A DNA stretch of 51,857 nt from a virus, in the IMG/VR virus record IMGVR_UViG_3300042545_000475, positions 1 to 51,857 of that record; one strand, written 5' to 3'. Below, in pieces: positions 40,522 through 48,744 of the stretch; the stretch's first letter is position 1, and each line of letters starts with the position of its first letter. The translations under genes were made by a program, and so were the position numbers. The notes beneath the pieces were generated by a model. That model was not told the DNA's origin and did no database searches. It saw only the letters and a program-made list of their open reading frames with translations.

Positions 40522-41451
40522 ATGTTGAATTTCAGAAAAGCTCAGAAGTCCCGTTCAAAGCTGCGTCTGGCCCTGATTGGCCCGTCCGGTTCTGGCAAGA
40601 CCTACACCGCACTGGCTGTGGCCTGCAATCTGGAGGGCCCTGTTGCGGTGATCGACACCGAGCATGGCAGCGCCAGCAAATACGCCGATCTGTTTGAGTT
40701 CGATGTGCTGGAACTCGACACCTTCAGCCCTGAAACCTATGTGAAAGCGATTCATGCCGCAGTTGCCGCCGGTTACAAAACCGTGGTGATCGACAGCCTG
40801 TCTCACGCATGGTCAGGCAAAGATGGTGCGCTGGAGCAGGTGGACAAAGCCGCAGCCGCAATGCGAACCGCCAACACCTTCGGTGCATGGCGCAATGTCA
40901 CCCCCCTGCACAACCAGCTGATTGATGCCATCGTGGGTGCCGGTTGCCATGTGATTGCCACCATGCGCTCGAAAACCGAGTATGTGCAAGAAAGGGACGA
41001 GCGCACAGGCAAGACCAGCATCAAAAAGGTTGGCCTTGCTGCGGTTCAGCGTGATGGCATGGAATACGAGTTTGATCTGGTGGGCGATGTGAACCTCGAC
41101 CATCAGGTGGTGTTTTCAAAAAGTCGGATTCCGAGCCTTGACGGTGCGGTGGTGACCAAGCCGGGTGCCGGTCTGGCCAAGCAACTGCTTGGATGGCTGG
41201 ACGGTGTTGTGCCGGAAGCAGCGGTGCCTGAGCCACAGGCAGAGGTGCCGGTTGCCGTTGACCCCATCACGCCTCAGCAAATCAAGCAGGTTCAAATTCT
41301 GCTCAAGGAGTTGGGGGGAATCACCGACGAATTGAAAGCGCACATCTACACCCAGTACGGTGTGCAATCGTCCAAGGAGCTTGACAAAAACAGCGGTAGC
41401 CTGCTGATTGAAGACCTTCGCCAGCGTGTAGCCCAAAAGTCACAGTCCTGA
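40522..41451 (+). CDS. Sak4-like RecA-fold ATPase
   Basis: A 309-residue ATPase with Walker A GPSGSGKTYTA near residue 19, VIDTEHGSASKY near 45, TVVIDSLSHAW near 90 as Walker B, and HVIATMRSKTEYV near 145; the last about 75 residues are a separate helical module (ITPQQIKQVQILLKELGG). This resembles Sak4/AAA_24 recombinases that pair single strands during phage recombination with SSB. The leader has AAGGCGA...ACTACG before the ATG, repeated before the ssDNA-binding protein gene. First gene of the P4 unit. Confidence 0.85.
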   Translation: MLNFRKAQKSRSKLRLALIGPSGSGKTYTALAVACNLEGPVAVIDTEHGSASKYADLFEFDVLELDTFSPETYVKAIHAAVAAGYKTVVIDSLSHAWSGKDGALEQVDKAAAAMRTANTFGAWRNVTPLHNQLIDAIVGAGCHVIATMRSKTEYVQERDERTGKTSIKKVGLAAVQRDGMEYEFDLVGDVNLDHQVVFSKSRIPSLDGAVVTKPGAGLAKQLLGWLDGVVPEAAVPEPQAEVPVAVDPITPQQIKQVQILLKELGGITDELKAHIYTQYGVQSSKELDKNSGSLLIEDLRQRVAQKSQS

Positions 41452-41456
41452 CCGTA

Positions 41457-41508
41457 GACGACTGCTGGCTGGTGCTAGCGTGCGAGGGTTCGATTCCCTC
41501 CGGTTGTC
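41457..41508 (+). ncRNA. Miniature tRNA-like element A
   Basis: Six bases after the ATPase stop. GACGACTG (41457-41464) pairs over 8 bp with CGGTTGTC (41501-41508, two G-U), like an acceptor stem. CTGG-CTGGTG-CTAG (41465-41478) can form a D-arm with GG in the loop. GAGGG-TTCGATT-CCCTC (41484-41500) is a perfect T-arm with a canonical T-loop. There is no anticodon arm; only CGTGC links D- and T-parts. A similar element is at 49008-49053. Confidence 0.6.
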
Positions 41509-41510
41509 AT

Positions 41511-41536
41511 GCCAGACCTCTACATCTGGCCTTTTT
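41511..41536 (+). terminator. Rho-independent terminator after ATPase/tRNA-like element
   Basis: GCCAGA at 41511-41516 pairs with TCTGGC at 41525-41530 (6 bp, loop CCTCTACA) and is followed by CTTTTTG and another T-rich run. It lies directly after the tRNA-like element, so the transcript would end with it. Confidence 0.75.
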
Positions 41537-41569
41537 GTGGTTTTTCAAAATCTGTTTTTGGAGCATCCT

Positions 41570-43099
41570 ATGTCTGATCGAACTTGGACGGTTGAACAAA
41601 GCGCCATTTTTAGCGCCATTGCCGACACGCAGGACAATCTGACCATCAATGCGGTGGCAGGCGCTGGCAAAACGACGACAGCCGTGGAAGGCGCACGCCT
41701 TGCAGGTGAGGATGTGGGCTTCGCAGCCTTCAACACCCACATCGTCGGTGAACTGAAAACTAAGCTGCCTGAGACAGCGACAGCCGCCACCATGCATTCG
41801 TATGGTCTACGCCTGCTTGGCAGTCGGTTTGGTTCCACGGTGCAGGAACACAAGGCCCGCAATGCTTTGATCCGGTTGCGCCCAAGCTGGCATTTTGCCA
41901 GCCGCAAGTCTGGAAGGCTCTGCCTTGAAGACAAATACAATTCGGTACTGGACATCGTCAGCATGATGAAACAGCAGGGTTTCAACGAGGAAACCACATC
42001 CGAAACTATTGATGCGGAGGCGCTCAGGCAGGGAATTGAATTGCCTGATGGCAAGATTGGCGAGTCGATCCGGTTGGCAGCGGTGGAGTTGTACACCGAC
42101 ACCATCAACGACACAGATGGGGTGGATTTCGATGACATGATCGCCATGCCGATCCGGCACGGTCTTTTGACCTTCCCGATCTACAAGACCATGATGATTG
42201 ACGAGGCGCAGGACCTCAACCCGGCGCAGCAACAACTTGCGCTTGCGCTGGCCGAGCGAAAGATTATTATCGGTGACCCAAGGCAAGCCATCATGGCCTT
42301 TGCCGGTGCTGATTCAAATTCTTTCCACAGGCTGCGTGATGGTCTTGGTGCCACAGAGTTCCCCCTGTCGGTGTGCTGGAGGTGCCCCGGTTCCCACCTT
42401 GCACTGGCTCAAAAACTGGTGCCCAAGATTATGCCGTCTGCGAGTGCCATCGACGGTGATGTTGGTGAGAAAACCCAATTGCAGCTAATCCATTACGCAA
42501 AGCCCGGTGATATGGTGATCTGCCGCAACAATGCACCATTGATCAGCCTTGCTTACAAGATGATTGCCGCAGGCAAACCAGCCTATGTGCGTGGCCGCAA
42601 GATTGGTGAGGGTATCCAGCTTTTGGTGCGAAAGCTGCGGCCCAAGACGCTGATGGACCTGTCGGCCAAGGTTGACCAGTGGAGAGCGCAGCAGGTTGAA
42701 ATCGCCAAGGAAAAGACCCCGCACGATTCCAATGCCGGTCAGCAGTTTGAAGACCGTGCGGACTGCGTCATGACTTTGATTCAGGTGAGCCGTGACCTTG
42801 AACATTTAAAAACACAGTGTGCCAGCCTGTTTGCCGACACGAATGGCGGTAGGATCACTCTGTCGTCAATCCATCGGTCTAAGGGCCTTGAGGCCGACAC
42901 CGTGTGGTTTTACGAGCCCGGCTTGTGCCCATCAAGCCCGGACTTCCAAGAATTGAACCTGCTTTATGTCGCACTAACCCGTGCGAAGAAAAGCCTCTGG
43001 TTCGTCGATCATTCCGTTCGCCGTCTTCACGGCTATTCGGAGTGGGTCAGCAAGGTTGCAGCCGGTCGTGGCCGCAAACAGTTGGCCAGTTTTGTTTGA
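41570..43099 (+). CDS. UvrD/Rep-like superfamily 1 helicase
   Basis: A 509-residue helicase with complete SF1 motifs: Walker A AVAGAGKTTT near residue 27, DEAQ box in MIDEAQDLNPAQQQLA near 210, motif III GDPRQAIMAFAGAD near 235, SSIHRSKGLEADTVWFY near 430, and VALTRAKKSLWF near 465. It unwinds DNA in replication or repair. The start is at 41570 with TTGGAG upstream; the longer GTG frame from 41480 runs through the T-rich tail and is rejected. Confidence 0.88.
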   Translation: MSDRTWTVEQSAIFSAIADTQDNLTINAVAGAGKTTTAVEGARLAGEDVGFAAFNTHIVGELKTKLPETATAATMHSYGLRLLGSRFGSTVQEHKARNALIRLRPSWHFASRKSGRLCLEDKYNSVLDIVSMMKQQGFNEETTSETIDAEALRQGIELPDGKIGESIRLAAVELYTDTINDTDGVDFDDMIAMPIRHGLLTFPIYKTMMIDEAQDLNPAQQQLALALAERKIIIGDPRQAIMAFAGADSNSFHRLRDGLGATEFPLSVCWRCPGSHLALAQKLVPKIMPSASAIDGDVGEKTQLQLIHYAKPGDMVICRNNAPLISLAYKMIAAGKPAYVRGRKIGEGIQLLVRKLRPKTLMDLSAKVDQWRAQQVEIAKEKTPHDSNAGQQFEDRADCVMTLIQVSRDLEHLKTQCASLFADTNGGRITLSSIHRSKGLEADTVWFYEPGLCPSSPDFQELNLLYVALTRAKKSLWFVDHSVRRLHGYSEWVSKVAAGRGRKQLASFV

Positions 43100-43131
43100 G
43101 TGTTTTTTTCATCACGAAAGGCGATACTACG

Positions 43132-43614
43132 ATGTCTAGTGAATTTTCAAACGATTTTTCCTCATTCGACAACACCTACAACCCGGAGTCCACCACCCGG
43201 TTTGTGAACCTCAACGACTTGCCGCAGGGCGAGTACGAGTTCCTGATTGAGGAGGCGAAGCTGGACCGGATTCCGTCTACCGGCGAGGCCATCGTGCGCT
43301 TTGGCCTGAAGATCACCAAGGGCCAGATGGTTGGTTCCAAGTTCGACCGAACTTATTTCTTCCGGTCAGAACAAAGTGCTAACTACTTCGGTTCCGATCT
43401 GGTACTGTTGGGCCTTCCAGCGCAGACATGGACCGCAGCCAATGGCAAGAAGTGGTCCGTGGAGATGCCCAAGGCGGTTCCAACCCTGAGTGGCAAGGCA
43501 TTTAAGGGGAACATCAAGGTGACCAACAAGGGATACCACAACCTGAACATTTCAGGTCTGATTTCGGAGGCCCCCAAGGTTTCCATGCCTGAATCGGATG
43601 GTATGCCGTTCTGA
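43132..43614 (+). CDS. Phage ssDNA-binding-like protein (DUF669-type)
   Basis: A 160-residue protein. The first third is acidic and Asn-rich, then a beta-rich core (QGEYEFLIEEAKLDRIP, VRFGLKITKGQMVGSKFDRTYFF) and a C-terminal acidic tip PESDGMPF like the end of SSB proteins that recruits partners. DUF669-type proteins lie beside helicase/Sak4 genes, as here, and likely coat single strands. The ATG at 43132 follows the AAGGCGA-ACTACG leader shared with the ATPase gene. Confidence 0.75.
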   Translation: MSSEFSNDFSSFDNTYNPESTTRFVNLNDLPQGEYEFLIEEAKLDRIPSTGEAIVRFGLKITKGQMVGSKFDRTYFFRSEQSANYFGSDLVLLGLPAQTWTAANGKKWSVEMPKAVPTLSGKAFKGNIKVTNKGYHNLNISGLISEAPKVSMPESDGMPF

Positions 43615-43643
43615 TTGATCGGAACGCACCAGTAATAATCTTA

Positions 43644-43696
43644 CCCGCAGACTTAGCGGCACCGGGGTGCAAGCCCCCGGCTGCGGGATGTTTTTT
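43644..43696 (+). terminator. Complex terminator before primase-helicase gene
   Basis: Outer stem CCCGCAG (43644-43650) / CTGCGGG (43681-43687) with inner stem CCGGGG/CCCCGG (43662-43667 / 43675-43680) and six T at 43691-43696. A strong rho-independent terminator that would split the replication operon. Confidence 0.75.
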
Positions 43697-43722
43697 GGGT
43701 TTGGTTTATGGGGAGTTGATGC

Positions 43723-45804
43723 ATGGAAGACGATGTGAAGCGGTGCTTGGCGTACCTCAAGCGTTTCATCGCAAAGGATCAGGTGACCGAACTTCGTGCC
43801 TTCGGTGACAAGATTTATCTGGGATTCTTTGATGGTGAGCATCTGGAAGAGATGGCCCGTTGTGCTGTTGATCTTCAAATGAATTGCAGGGGGGTGTATT
43901 TCATTCCCAACCCGATTAACCCGGAGCTTCTGGAGCGCAGCAAGAACAAGGTAACCATCGCCAAGTCAGGCATGGGCACCACTGATGCGGACATCCTGAA
44001 GCGTGAATGGCTTCTGGTGGATGTGGACCCGGTCAGGCCAGCAGACTCAAATGCCAGTGAAGACGAGCGCAATGCTGCGTGGAATGTGGCCCTGTCCGTG
44101 TATGGGTCGATGGATGATTCGGATGTGTGCGGCCCGATCATGGGCTTTTCAGGGAATGGCTGGCACCTGTGCTACCCCATCGACATGCCAAACGATGAGG
44201 GGTCACGAACCACATGCCAGTCAATCCTGTACGGTCTGAATCAGCGATACGGCAATGACAAGGCCAAAGTTGATGTCAAAACATTCAACGCCAGCAGAAT
44301 TTGGAAGCTTTATGGTACGGTTGCACGCAAAGGGGAATCGACAGACGAGCGCCCCCATCGGTCGTCATTCCTTGTGCCATACAGTGACAGTTTGTGTGTG
44401 CTGCGACCAGACGACGACATCAAGGCCCACCGGGACGAGAACACCAAGTCATGCGCTTCCCTGATCTCCCTCTGGAAGGCCCAAGACGAGGCCAGAGCCA
44501 AGGTGGAGCGTGACTACCAAGCGGTGGACAAGGTTCGCAGGGCAATCGCCTACCTCGACAAGATTCCACCGGCAATCAGTGGTCAGAATGGCCATAGTGC
44601 CACCTACCATGTGGCCTGCATTCTGATTGAGGGCTTTGACCTCACGCATGACGAGGCACTGGAGGCGATCAAGGTTTGGAACGGCAGGTGTGTTCCACCA
44701 TGGACCGAGAAGGAACTGGTTCACAAGTTCAAGGATGCCGCAAAAAATGCCACCAACCGTGGGCACCTACTGAACCAAAGTCAACCACAAAGTTCCGGTG
44801 TGCAACCGGAGCTTCCACCTGTTGCTGAAGCGCAGGACGACGACGAGCCTGATGCCACTGCGGCTGACATCAAAGCGTCTAATATGACCACACGATGGGC
44901 GTGGAAGGGCTGGATTCAGTTGGGTGCCACCACATGCCTTGCGGCAGAGCCGGGTGTGGGCAAGACCCGGTTTTCCATGGACCTTGCACGCCGCATCTAT
45001 CACGCCCTGCCATGGCCAGACGGTGAGCCTGCGACCTTTGAGCCGGGGACCAAGACCCTGTGGATTCCGGCAGACGGCCAGTACGCCGAAATGTCCGATG
45101 TTCCAGAGCAGATGGGAATCCCCTTGGAAGCGGTGGTGATGAATGCCCGGAAGTCCAACCCATTCACAGGCACCAACCTCGACAAGCCTGAGCAGTTGCG
45201 TGACCTTGAGCGCCGGATCATGCGGGTGAAGCCTGCGCTGGTGTTCATCGACACTGTAGGCATGGTGACCGACAAAGCCACCTACCGCCCGGAGGATGCC
45301 AAGCAGGTCTTCAAGCCGTTTGCCGAAATCGCCCAGCGTACCGGCGTGGGCATGGTTCTGGTCACCCACCTTTCCAAGGGTGGCGAGGCGCTTGGCAGGC
45401 GCATTGTGGGTGCAACCAGACAGGTGATAAAGTTATGTAAGCCTGAGACGGCAGAAGAGAGCAGAAGAAGGCTATGGGTTGATAAGACTAGCACTCTAAA
45501 GCCACCGGCCCTTGGCGTGACCATGAAAGAAGCTTGCAACGAGTACGACCAGAACCCGCCCGAATTGCTTGGGGATGGGTCTGCTGGCGGCAATAACGGC
45601 GCTACAGGCAACATGATGCCCAAAGCCACCTCGTGGCTCAAAGAGATGCTGGAAAGCGGCCCCAAGCCCATTTCTCAGCTTGTAAAGGATGCAGCAGCAA
45701 ACCACCGGCTACCGTCCAAGGTCTTGTTTGATGCCTTGGACAACATGGGAGCGGAGCGTTACACCGACGAAAACGACAAGCGGTGGGTTAGGCTGTCTGA
45801 GTAA
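43723..45804 (+). CDS. Primase-helicase (AEP primase plus AAA/RecA-like ATPase)
   Basis: A 693-residue fusion. The N-terminal part has archaeo-eukaryotic primase features: DVDP near residue 99 (catalytic acids), NGWHLCYP near 146, and VKTFNASRIWKLYGTVARKG near 185-203. A helical PriCT-like middle lies at about 266-346. The C-terminal ATPase has Walker A AAEPGVGKTRFS near 408 and Walker B PALVFIDTVGM near 506, RepA/AAA_25-like, then a short winged helix-like tail. It starts DNA synthesis and may unwind DNA. The frame is followed by the operator array. Confidence 0.85.
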   Translation: MEDDVKRCLAYLKRFIAKDQVTELRAFGDKIYLGFFDGEHLEEMARCAVDLQMNCRGVYFIPNPINPELLERSKNKVTIAKSGMGTTDADILKREWLLVDVDPVRPADSNASEDERNAAWNVALSVYGSMDDSDVCGPIMGFSGNGWHLCYPIDMPNDEGSRTTCQSILYGLNQRYGNDKAKVDVKTFNASRIWKLYGTVARKGESTDERPHRSSFLVPYSDSLCVLRPDDDIKAHRDENTKSCASLISLWKAQDEARAKVERDYQAVDKVRRAIAYLDKIPPAISGQNGHSATYHVACILIEGFDLTHDEALEAIKVWNGRCVPPWTEKELVHKFKDAAKNATNRGHLLNQSQPQSSGVQPELPPVAEAQDDDEPDATAADIKASNMTTRWAWKGWIQLGATTCLAAEPGVGKTRFSMDLARRIYHALPWPDGEPATFEPGTKTLWIPADGQYAEMSDVPEQMGIPLEAVVMNARKSNPFTGTNLDKPEQLRDLERRIMRVKPALVFIDTVGMVTDKATYRPEDAKQVFKPFAEIAQRTGVGMVLVTHLSKGGEALGRRIVGATRQVIKLCKPETAEESRRRLWVDKTSTLKPPALGVTMKEACNEYDQNPPELLGDGSAGGNNGATGNMMPKATSWLKEMLESGPKPISQLVKDAAANHRLPSKVLFDALDNMGAERYTDENDKRWVRLSE

Positions 45805-45814
45805 TTCGTGGGAT

Positions 45815-45964
45815 GTACACTTGTACGGTTTACGGTGCGTCCTAGTACGGTAGTTAAACCGTACAAGTGTACATCGCCCATCTTATCAATATGTTAAAAC
45901 ACACAATGTACACTTGTACGGTTTACAAATACTGTATACCCCCTGTTAAACCGTACAACCGTAC
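45815..45964. promoter_or_regulatory. Array of four 18-bp sites upstream of winged-helix gene
   Basis: GTACACTTGTACGGTTTA (45815-45832), TAAACCGTACAAGTGTAC (45855-45872), GTACACTTGTACGGTTTA (45908-45925), TAAACCGTACAACCGTAC (45947-45964). Same two face-to-face pairs as at 23851-23967, with gaps of 22 and 21 bases. The last site ends 16 bases before the ATG of the winged-helix gene. Operators or replication sites; a promoter such as TTTACA may lie within. Confidence 0.82.
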
Positions 45965-45980
45965 AACGACCGGAGCGCAT

Positions 45981-46235
45981 ATGAGAACACGGAGGCAAAC
46001 ATGGGAAGCGGAAGGGCTGTACGGAGACAGGCAGCGGCAGGCGAAGGAACTAATCATCGTGTACATACTCGACAACTCGACTTGTTTGATGAGCGGATTG
46101 AGAGCGCACCTGATCGGTCAGGGGTTCAGCGCACCATCGATCTACCGGGCAATACGCCATCTGGAGGAGACGAGAACAATAATTCGGAAAATCGACCCGA
46201 AGACCAAGAGGATCTTCGTGGAGAGCCTCCTTTGA
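45981..46235 (+). CDS. Winged-helix regulator candidate
   Basis: An 84-residue protein with a basic N-terminus (RTRRQTWEAEGLYGDRQRQAK) and a winged helix pattern: LRAHLIGQGFSAPSIYRAIRHLEETRTIIRK with a short IDPKTKRIF wing. It follows the operator array by 16 bases, so it may regulate itself and the fibre operon that carries a second array. CGGAG precedes the ATG. It overlaps the next gene (TTGA). Confidence 0.72.
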   Translation: MRTRRQTWEAEGLYGDRQRQAKELIIVYILDNSTCLMSGLRAHLIGQGFSAPSIYRAIRHLEETRTIIRKIDPKTKRIFVESLL

Positions 46236-46414
46236 TTCGGCACCCAGCCGAGGCGCAGTTGCATTTGCAGATCAAGGGCATTACATTCTCCCGCCAAGGG
46301 AGAGTGCTTGTCGCCTCTCCGGTCGAACTCATTGATGATTTCGACAAGGAACTGATCAGGTACTACAAGCCGGAGATACTGCTGACACTATGGTGCAACG
46401 AGGTGTTCTCCTGA
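46232..46414 (+). CDS. TubC-docking-like small protein
   Basis: A 60-residue protein starting at TTG in the overlap TTGA with the regulator stop; GGAGAG is eight to nine bases upstream. The sequence around IKGITFSRQGRVLVAS and DKELIRYYKPEILLTLW looks like the TubC N-terminal docking fold (helix-beta-hairpin-helix) used to join proteins. It was missed by size and start codon rules. Its stop overlaps the next ATG (TGATG). Confidence 0.55.
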   Translation: MIRHPAEAQLHLQIKGITFSRQGRVLVASPVELIDDFDKELIRYYKPEILLTLWCNEVFS

Positions 46415-46845
46415 TGACACAGGAAAAAAAGGTTACCTGTATTAGCTGCGGCAAATACAAGATTCATTTTGAGCGTGGTTGTTGTCAGGAGTGTTTTAGA
46501 CGCAGGGCGCAGGCCAAAGGGCCAAAGGGCGTACCAACCCCATGCGACCACTGCATTGTCGGCCAAGGGTGGACCAAGCGGCGCAGACTGTGCGACGATT
46601 GCTGGAAGGACGAAGCTGTGCGTGAATTTTACGGGGGTAAAGATGGGCTTGTTGAATCGGACAGGCTTAAAGAAGTTCCCCCACCAAAAATGCCTTGCAC
46701 GGCAGAACCCGGCTCAGACGAAAAAATCAAAGTCTTGTCCGAGCGTTACGCCAACGGCGAGTCCCTGCATCATCCCCAAGATAAGAAAGTCCCGTACTCC
46801 CCAGCCGGATTCGGGATGTTTATCGGAAAGGATCGGGTTATCTAG
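46414..46845 (+). CDS. Small zinc-finger protein
   Basis: A 143-residue protein with three Cys pairs: CISCGKYKIHF, GCCQECFRRR, PCDHC and LCDDCWKDE, a probable multi-zinc protein. The second half is polar with no recognised domain. The ATG overlaps the preceding stop. Confidence 0.65.
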   Translation: MTQEKKVTCISCGKYKIHFERGCCQECFRRRAQAKGPKGVPTPCDHCIVGQGWTKRRRLCDDCWKDEAVREFYGGKDGLVESDRLKEVPPPKMPCTAEPGSDEKIKVLSERYANGESLHHPQDKKVPYSPAGFGMFIGKDRVI

Positions 46846-46846
46846 C

Positions 46847-47233
46847 ATGACGGCGTGGACGGTGGACCTGATTGGTATGCCTCCATCGGTCAATCGAATC
46901 TGGAGGTACGCCAGATCAGGGCGTGCGTTCAAGACGGCCATCTACAATCGATGGCTCAAATTCAATACCGATCTACTCAAACTGACCTTCTCTGGAAAGC
47001 GGTTTCCGCACGACAGATGCGAGGTCATTATTGAGATTGTCGGTGGTAGCGGGTGGTCGATGTCCCGTGACATCGACAACTGCATCAAGGCTACGCTCGA
47101 CCTGTTTGTCACGGCAGGCACAATCACCGACGACAACTGCCGCATCGTCCGACGAATCGCCATCACCTACAGCGACCCGGTCAAGAAAAAAGATTCTGCA
47201 ATCTGCCGGGTAACCATCATTCCAGCTGCGTGA
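46847..47233 (+). CDS. rusA: RusA-like Holliday junction resolvase
   Basis: A 128-residue protein with the RusA pattern: GMPPSVNRIWRYARSG at the start, and the catalytic acids in SRDIDNCIKATLDLF and TDDNCRIVRRIAI. RusA cleaves Holliday junctions as a dimer, and would resolve replication/recombination intermediates before packaging. The ATG comes one base after the previous stop. Confidence 0.85.
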   Translation: MTAWTVDLIGMPPSVNRIWRYARSGRAFKTAIYNRWLKFNTDLLKLTFSGKRFPHDRCEVIIEIVGGSGWSMSRDIDNCIKATLDLFVTAGTITDDNCRIVRRIAITYSDPVKKKDSAICRVTIIPAA

Positions 47234-47243
47234 GGGCTTTGAT

Positions 47244-47741
47244 GTGGAAGAGTCAAGCTATTGGTACTCCAAGGCACGCAATTGCGTGATCAAGGCCTTT
47301 TCGGCATTCGCCCAAAGTCTTGCCACCAAGAAGCACACGGACGCTGTCAGGCGTGACCGTGAGTTTTCTGGGTTTGTTTACGCCCTTCGGCGTGAGTTGC
47401 TTGCATTTTCAAAGGGTATGGCAAACCACACTGAAGAGACTGAGTCGGTTCTTATCACTGTTGTTGAAAGTGTTCATTCGTTTCTAGAGGGCAAGTCATC
47501 GCAAAAAGAACTTGAGCAAATCCTGAAAACAGCAGACCTGTTTTTAGACTCCCCTGAATTCGACCATTTCACCACCGAGCCGGAGTGGCCAGAAGGGCCC
47601 GGCACCATGGAGGGTGTGTGTGGCATGTGCGGCGGGGAAAAGCCTGTCCGATGGCTTGTTGATCCAAGGCGAGACAAGTCAGAGGTCAGCGATCGTGACC
47701 CGTGGTGTATGCGGTGCTATTCCGAAAGGGGAGAACCATGA
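47244..47741 (+). CDS. Hypothetical protein with C-terminal zinc motif
   Basis: A 165-residue protein starting at GTG. The first 100 residues are helical and charged; the end has GMCGGEKPVRWLV and DPWCMRCYSERG, two CxxC pairs. No family recognised. The preceding GAGG is weak; the end overlaps the phosphoesterase gene by four bases. Confidence 0.62.
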   Translation: MEESSYWYSKARNCVIKAFSAFAQSLATKKHTDAVRRDREFSGFVYALRRELLAFSKGMANHTEETESVLITVVESVHSFLEGKSSQKELEQILKTADLFLDSPEFDHFTTEPEWPEGPGTMEGVCGMCGGEKPVRWLVDPRRDKSEVSDRDPWCMRCYSERGEP

Positions 47742-48601
47742 GGCGTGTTGAATGGTCTGTGTCCAAGACGGACGACAAGGTCTACAAGATCACTTTCAGC
47801 GTCAAGAGGATGTCGAAAGATGTTCCGGCGGTGTTGTGCCTGACAGACCTGCACTGGGATTCCGAGCAGTGTGACAGGGTGACCCTGAAGGCCCACCTAG
47901 ACATGGCACTTGCGGAGAATATCCCGGTGATCATCGGTGGCGACCTGTTTGATGTCATGCAAGGCAGATGGGACCCCAGAGCGTCACAGGAAAGCCTGCG
48001 GCCTGAACACCGTGGCGGCAGATATTTTGACAGTGTCATTTCAACAGCCGTTGAATGGTTCAAACCGTACAAGGACATCCTTGCGGTGGTTGCACCCGGC
48101 AATCACGAGACATCGGTGGCCAAGCGCCATGACACGAACCTGATCAGCCGTTTCTTGGAAGGCATCAAGGCATACGGCTCACCAGTCGAGGAAGGCGGCT
48201 ATTGGGGCTTTGTAAACCTGAAGTTTTACGACAGTCATAAACATTCAAAGACATTAACACTCCACTATCACCATGGATATGGAGGGGGTGGGGAGATAAC
48301 ACGGGGCCTAATAGATAATTCCAGAACTAGGTCTATGTATCAGGCAGATATATTTATTTCAGGCCATGTGCATCGGCGCAACGCAGACGAGAATGTGGTC
48401 TTGCATACGGACAGTTTTGGCAAGCTTCGCAAGCAGAACCAGTTGTTTTTGCGTTGTGGTGCCTACAAGGACGAGTTGGATGGCTGGCACGCAGAAAAGG
48501 GTCGTGCTGCTAGGCCTATCGGCGGTTGGTTGATCAATTTCAGGGTCTGGCGGAATGAGAGTTCGGTGATGGTTGTGTCACCGCAGGCGGTAACACCGTG
48601 A
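47738..48601 (+). CDS. Metallophosphoesterase (Mre11-like fold)
   Basis: A 287-residue protein with calcineurin-like phosphoesterase motifs: TDLHWD near residue 36 (metal binding), GGDLFD near 67, PGNHE near 120, HHGYGGGG near 178 and SGHVH near 208. Such enzymes act on DNA ends, nucleotides or other phosphates; with RusA and recombinase neighbours a nuclease function is plausible. The ATG is preceded by AAAGGGGAG. The stop overlaps the next ATG (TGATG). Confidence 0.85.
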   Translation: MRRVEWSVSKTDDKVYKITFSVKRMSKDVPAVLCLTDLHWDSEQCDRVTLKAHLDMALAENIPVIIGGDLFDVMQGRWDPRASQESLRPEHRGGRYFDSVISTAVEWFKPYKDILAVVAPGNHETSVAKRHDTNLISRFLEGIKAYGSPVEEGGYWGFVNLKFYDSHKHSKTLTLHYHHGYGGGGEITRGLIDNSRTRSMYQADIFISGHVHRRNADENVVLHTDSFGKLRKQNQLFLRCGAYKDELDGWHAEKGRAARPIGGWLINFRVWRNESSVMVVSPQAVTP

Positions 48602-48744
48602 TGGTGGTGTGTTACGACTGGTACACCGGGGAAGAAGTACCGGATGTTTTTTCTTACGATTTTGAATCACACATCCTTGGAAGGCTTGTGTCCGGCAAGG
48701 AGTTGTGGGAATATCGCAGGCTGCGTGGGTTCAGGATTTCCTGA
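48601..48744 (+). CDS. Small protein after phosphoesterase
   Basis: A 47-residue ORF with an ATG overlapping the phosphoesterase stop. Sequence VCYDWYTGEEVPDVFSYDFES, then ELWEYRRLRGF, with a basic end. Shorter than automated cutoffs, but the overlap and absence of other starts support translation. No family recognised. Confidence 0.6.
   Translation: MVVCYDWYTGEEVPDVFSYDFESHILGRLVSGKELWEYRRLRGFRIS

Noticed and set aside
41457-41508. A complete tRNA gene
   Set aside because: There is no anticodon arm and only about 52 bases; it cannot decode a codon.
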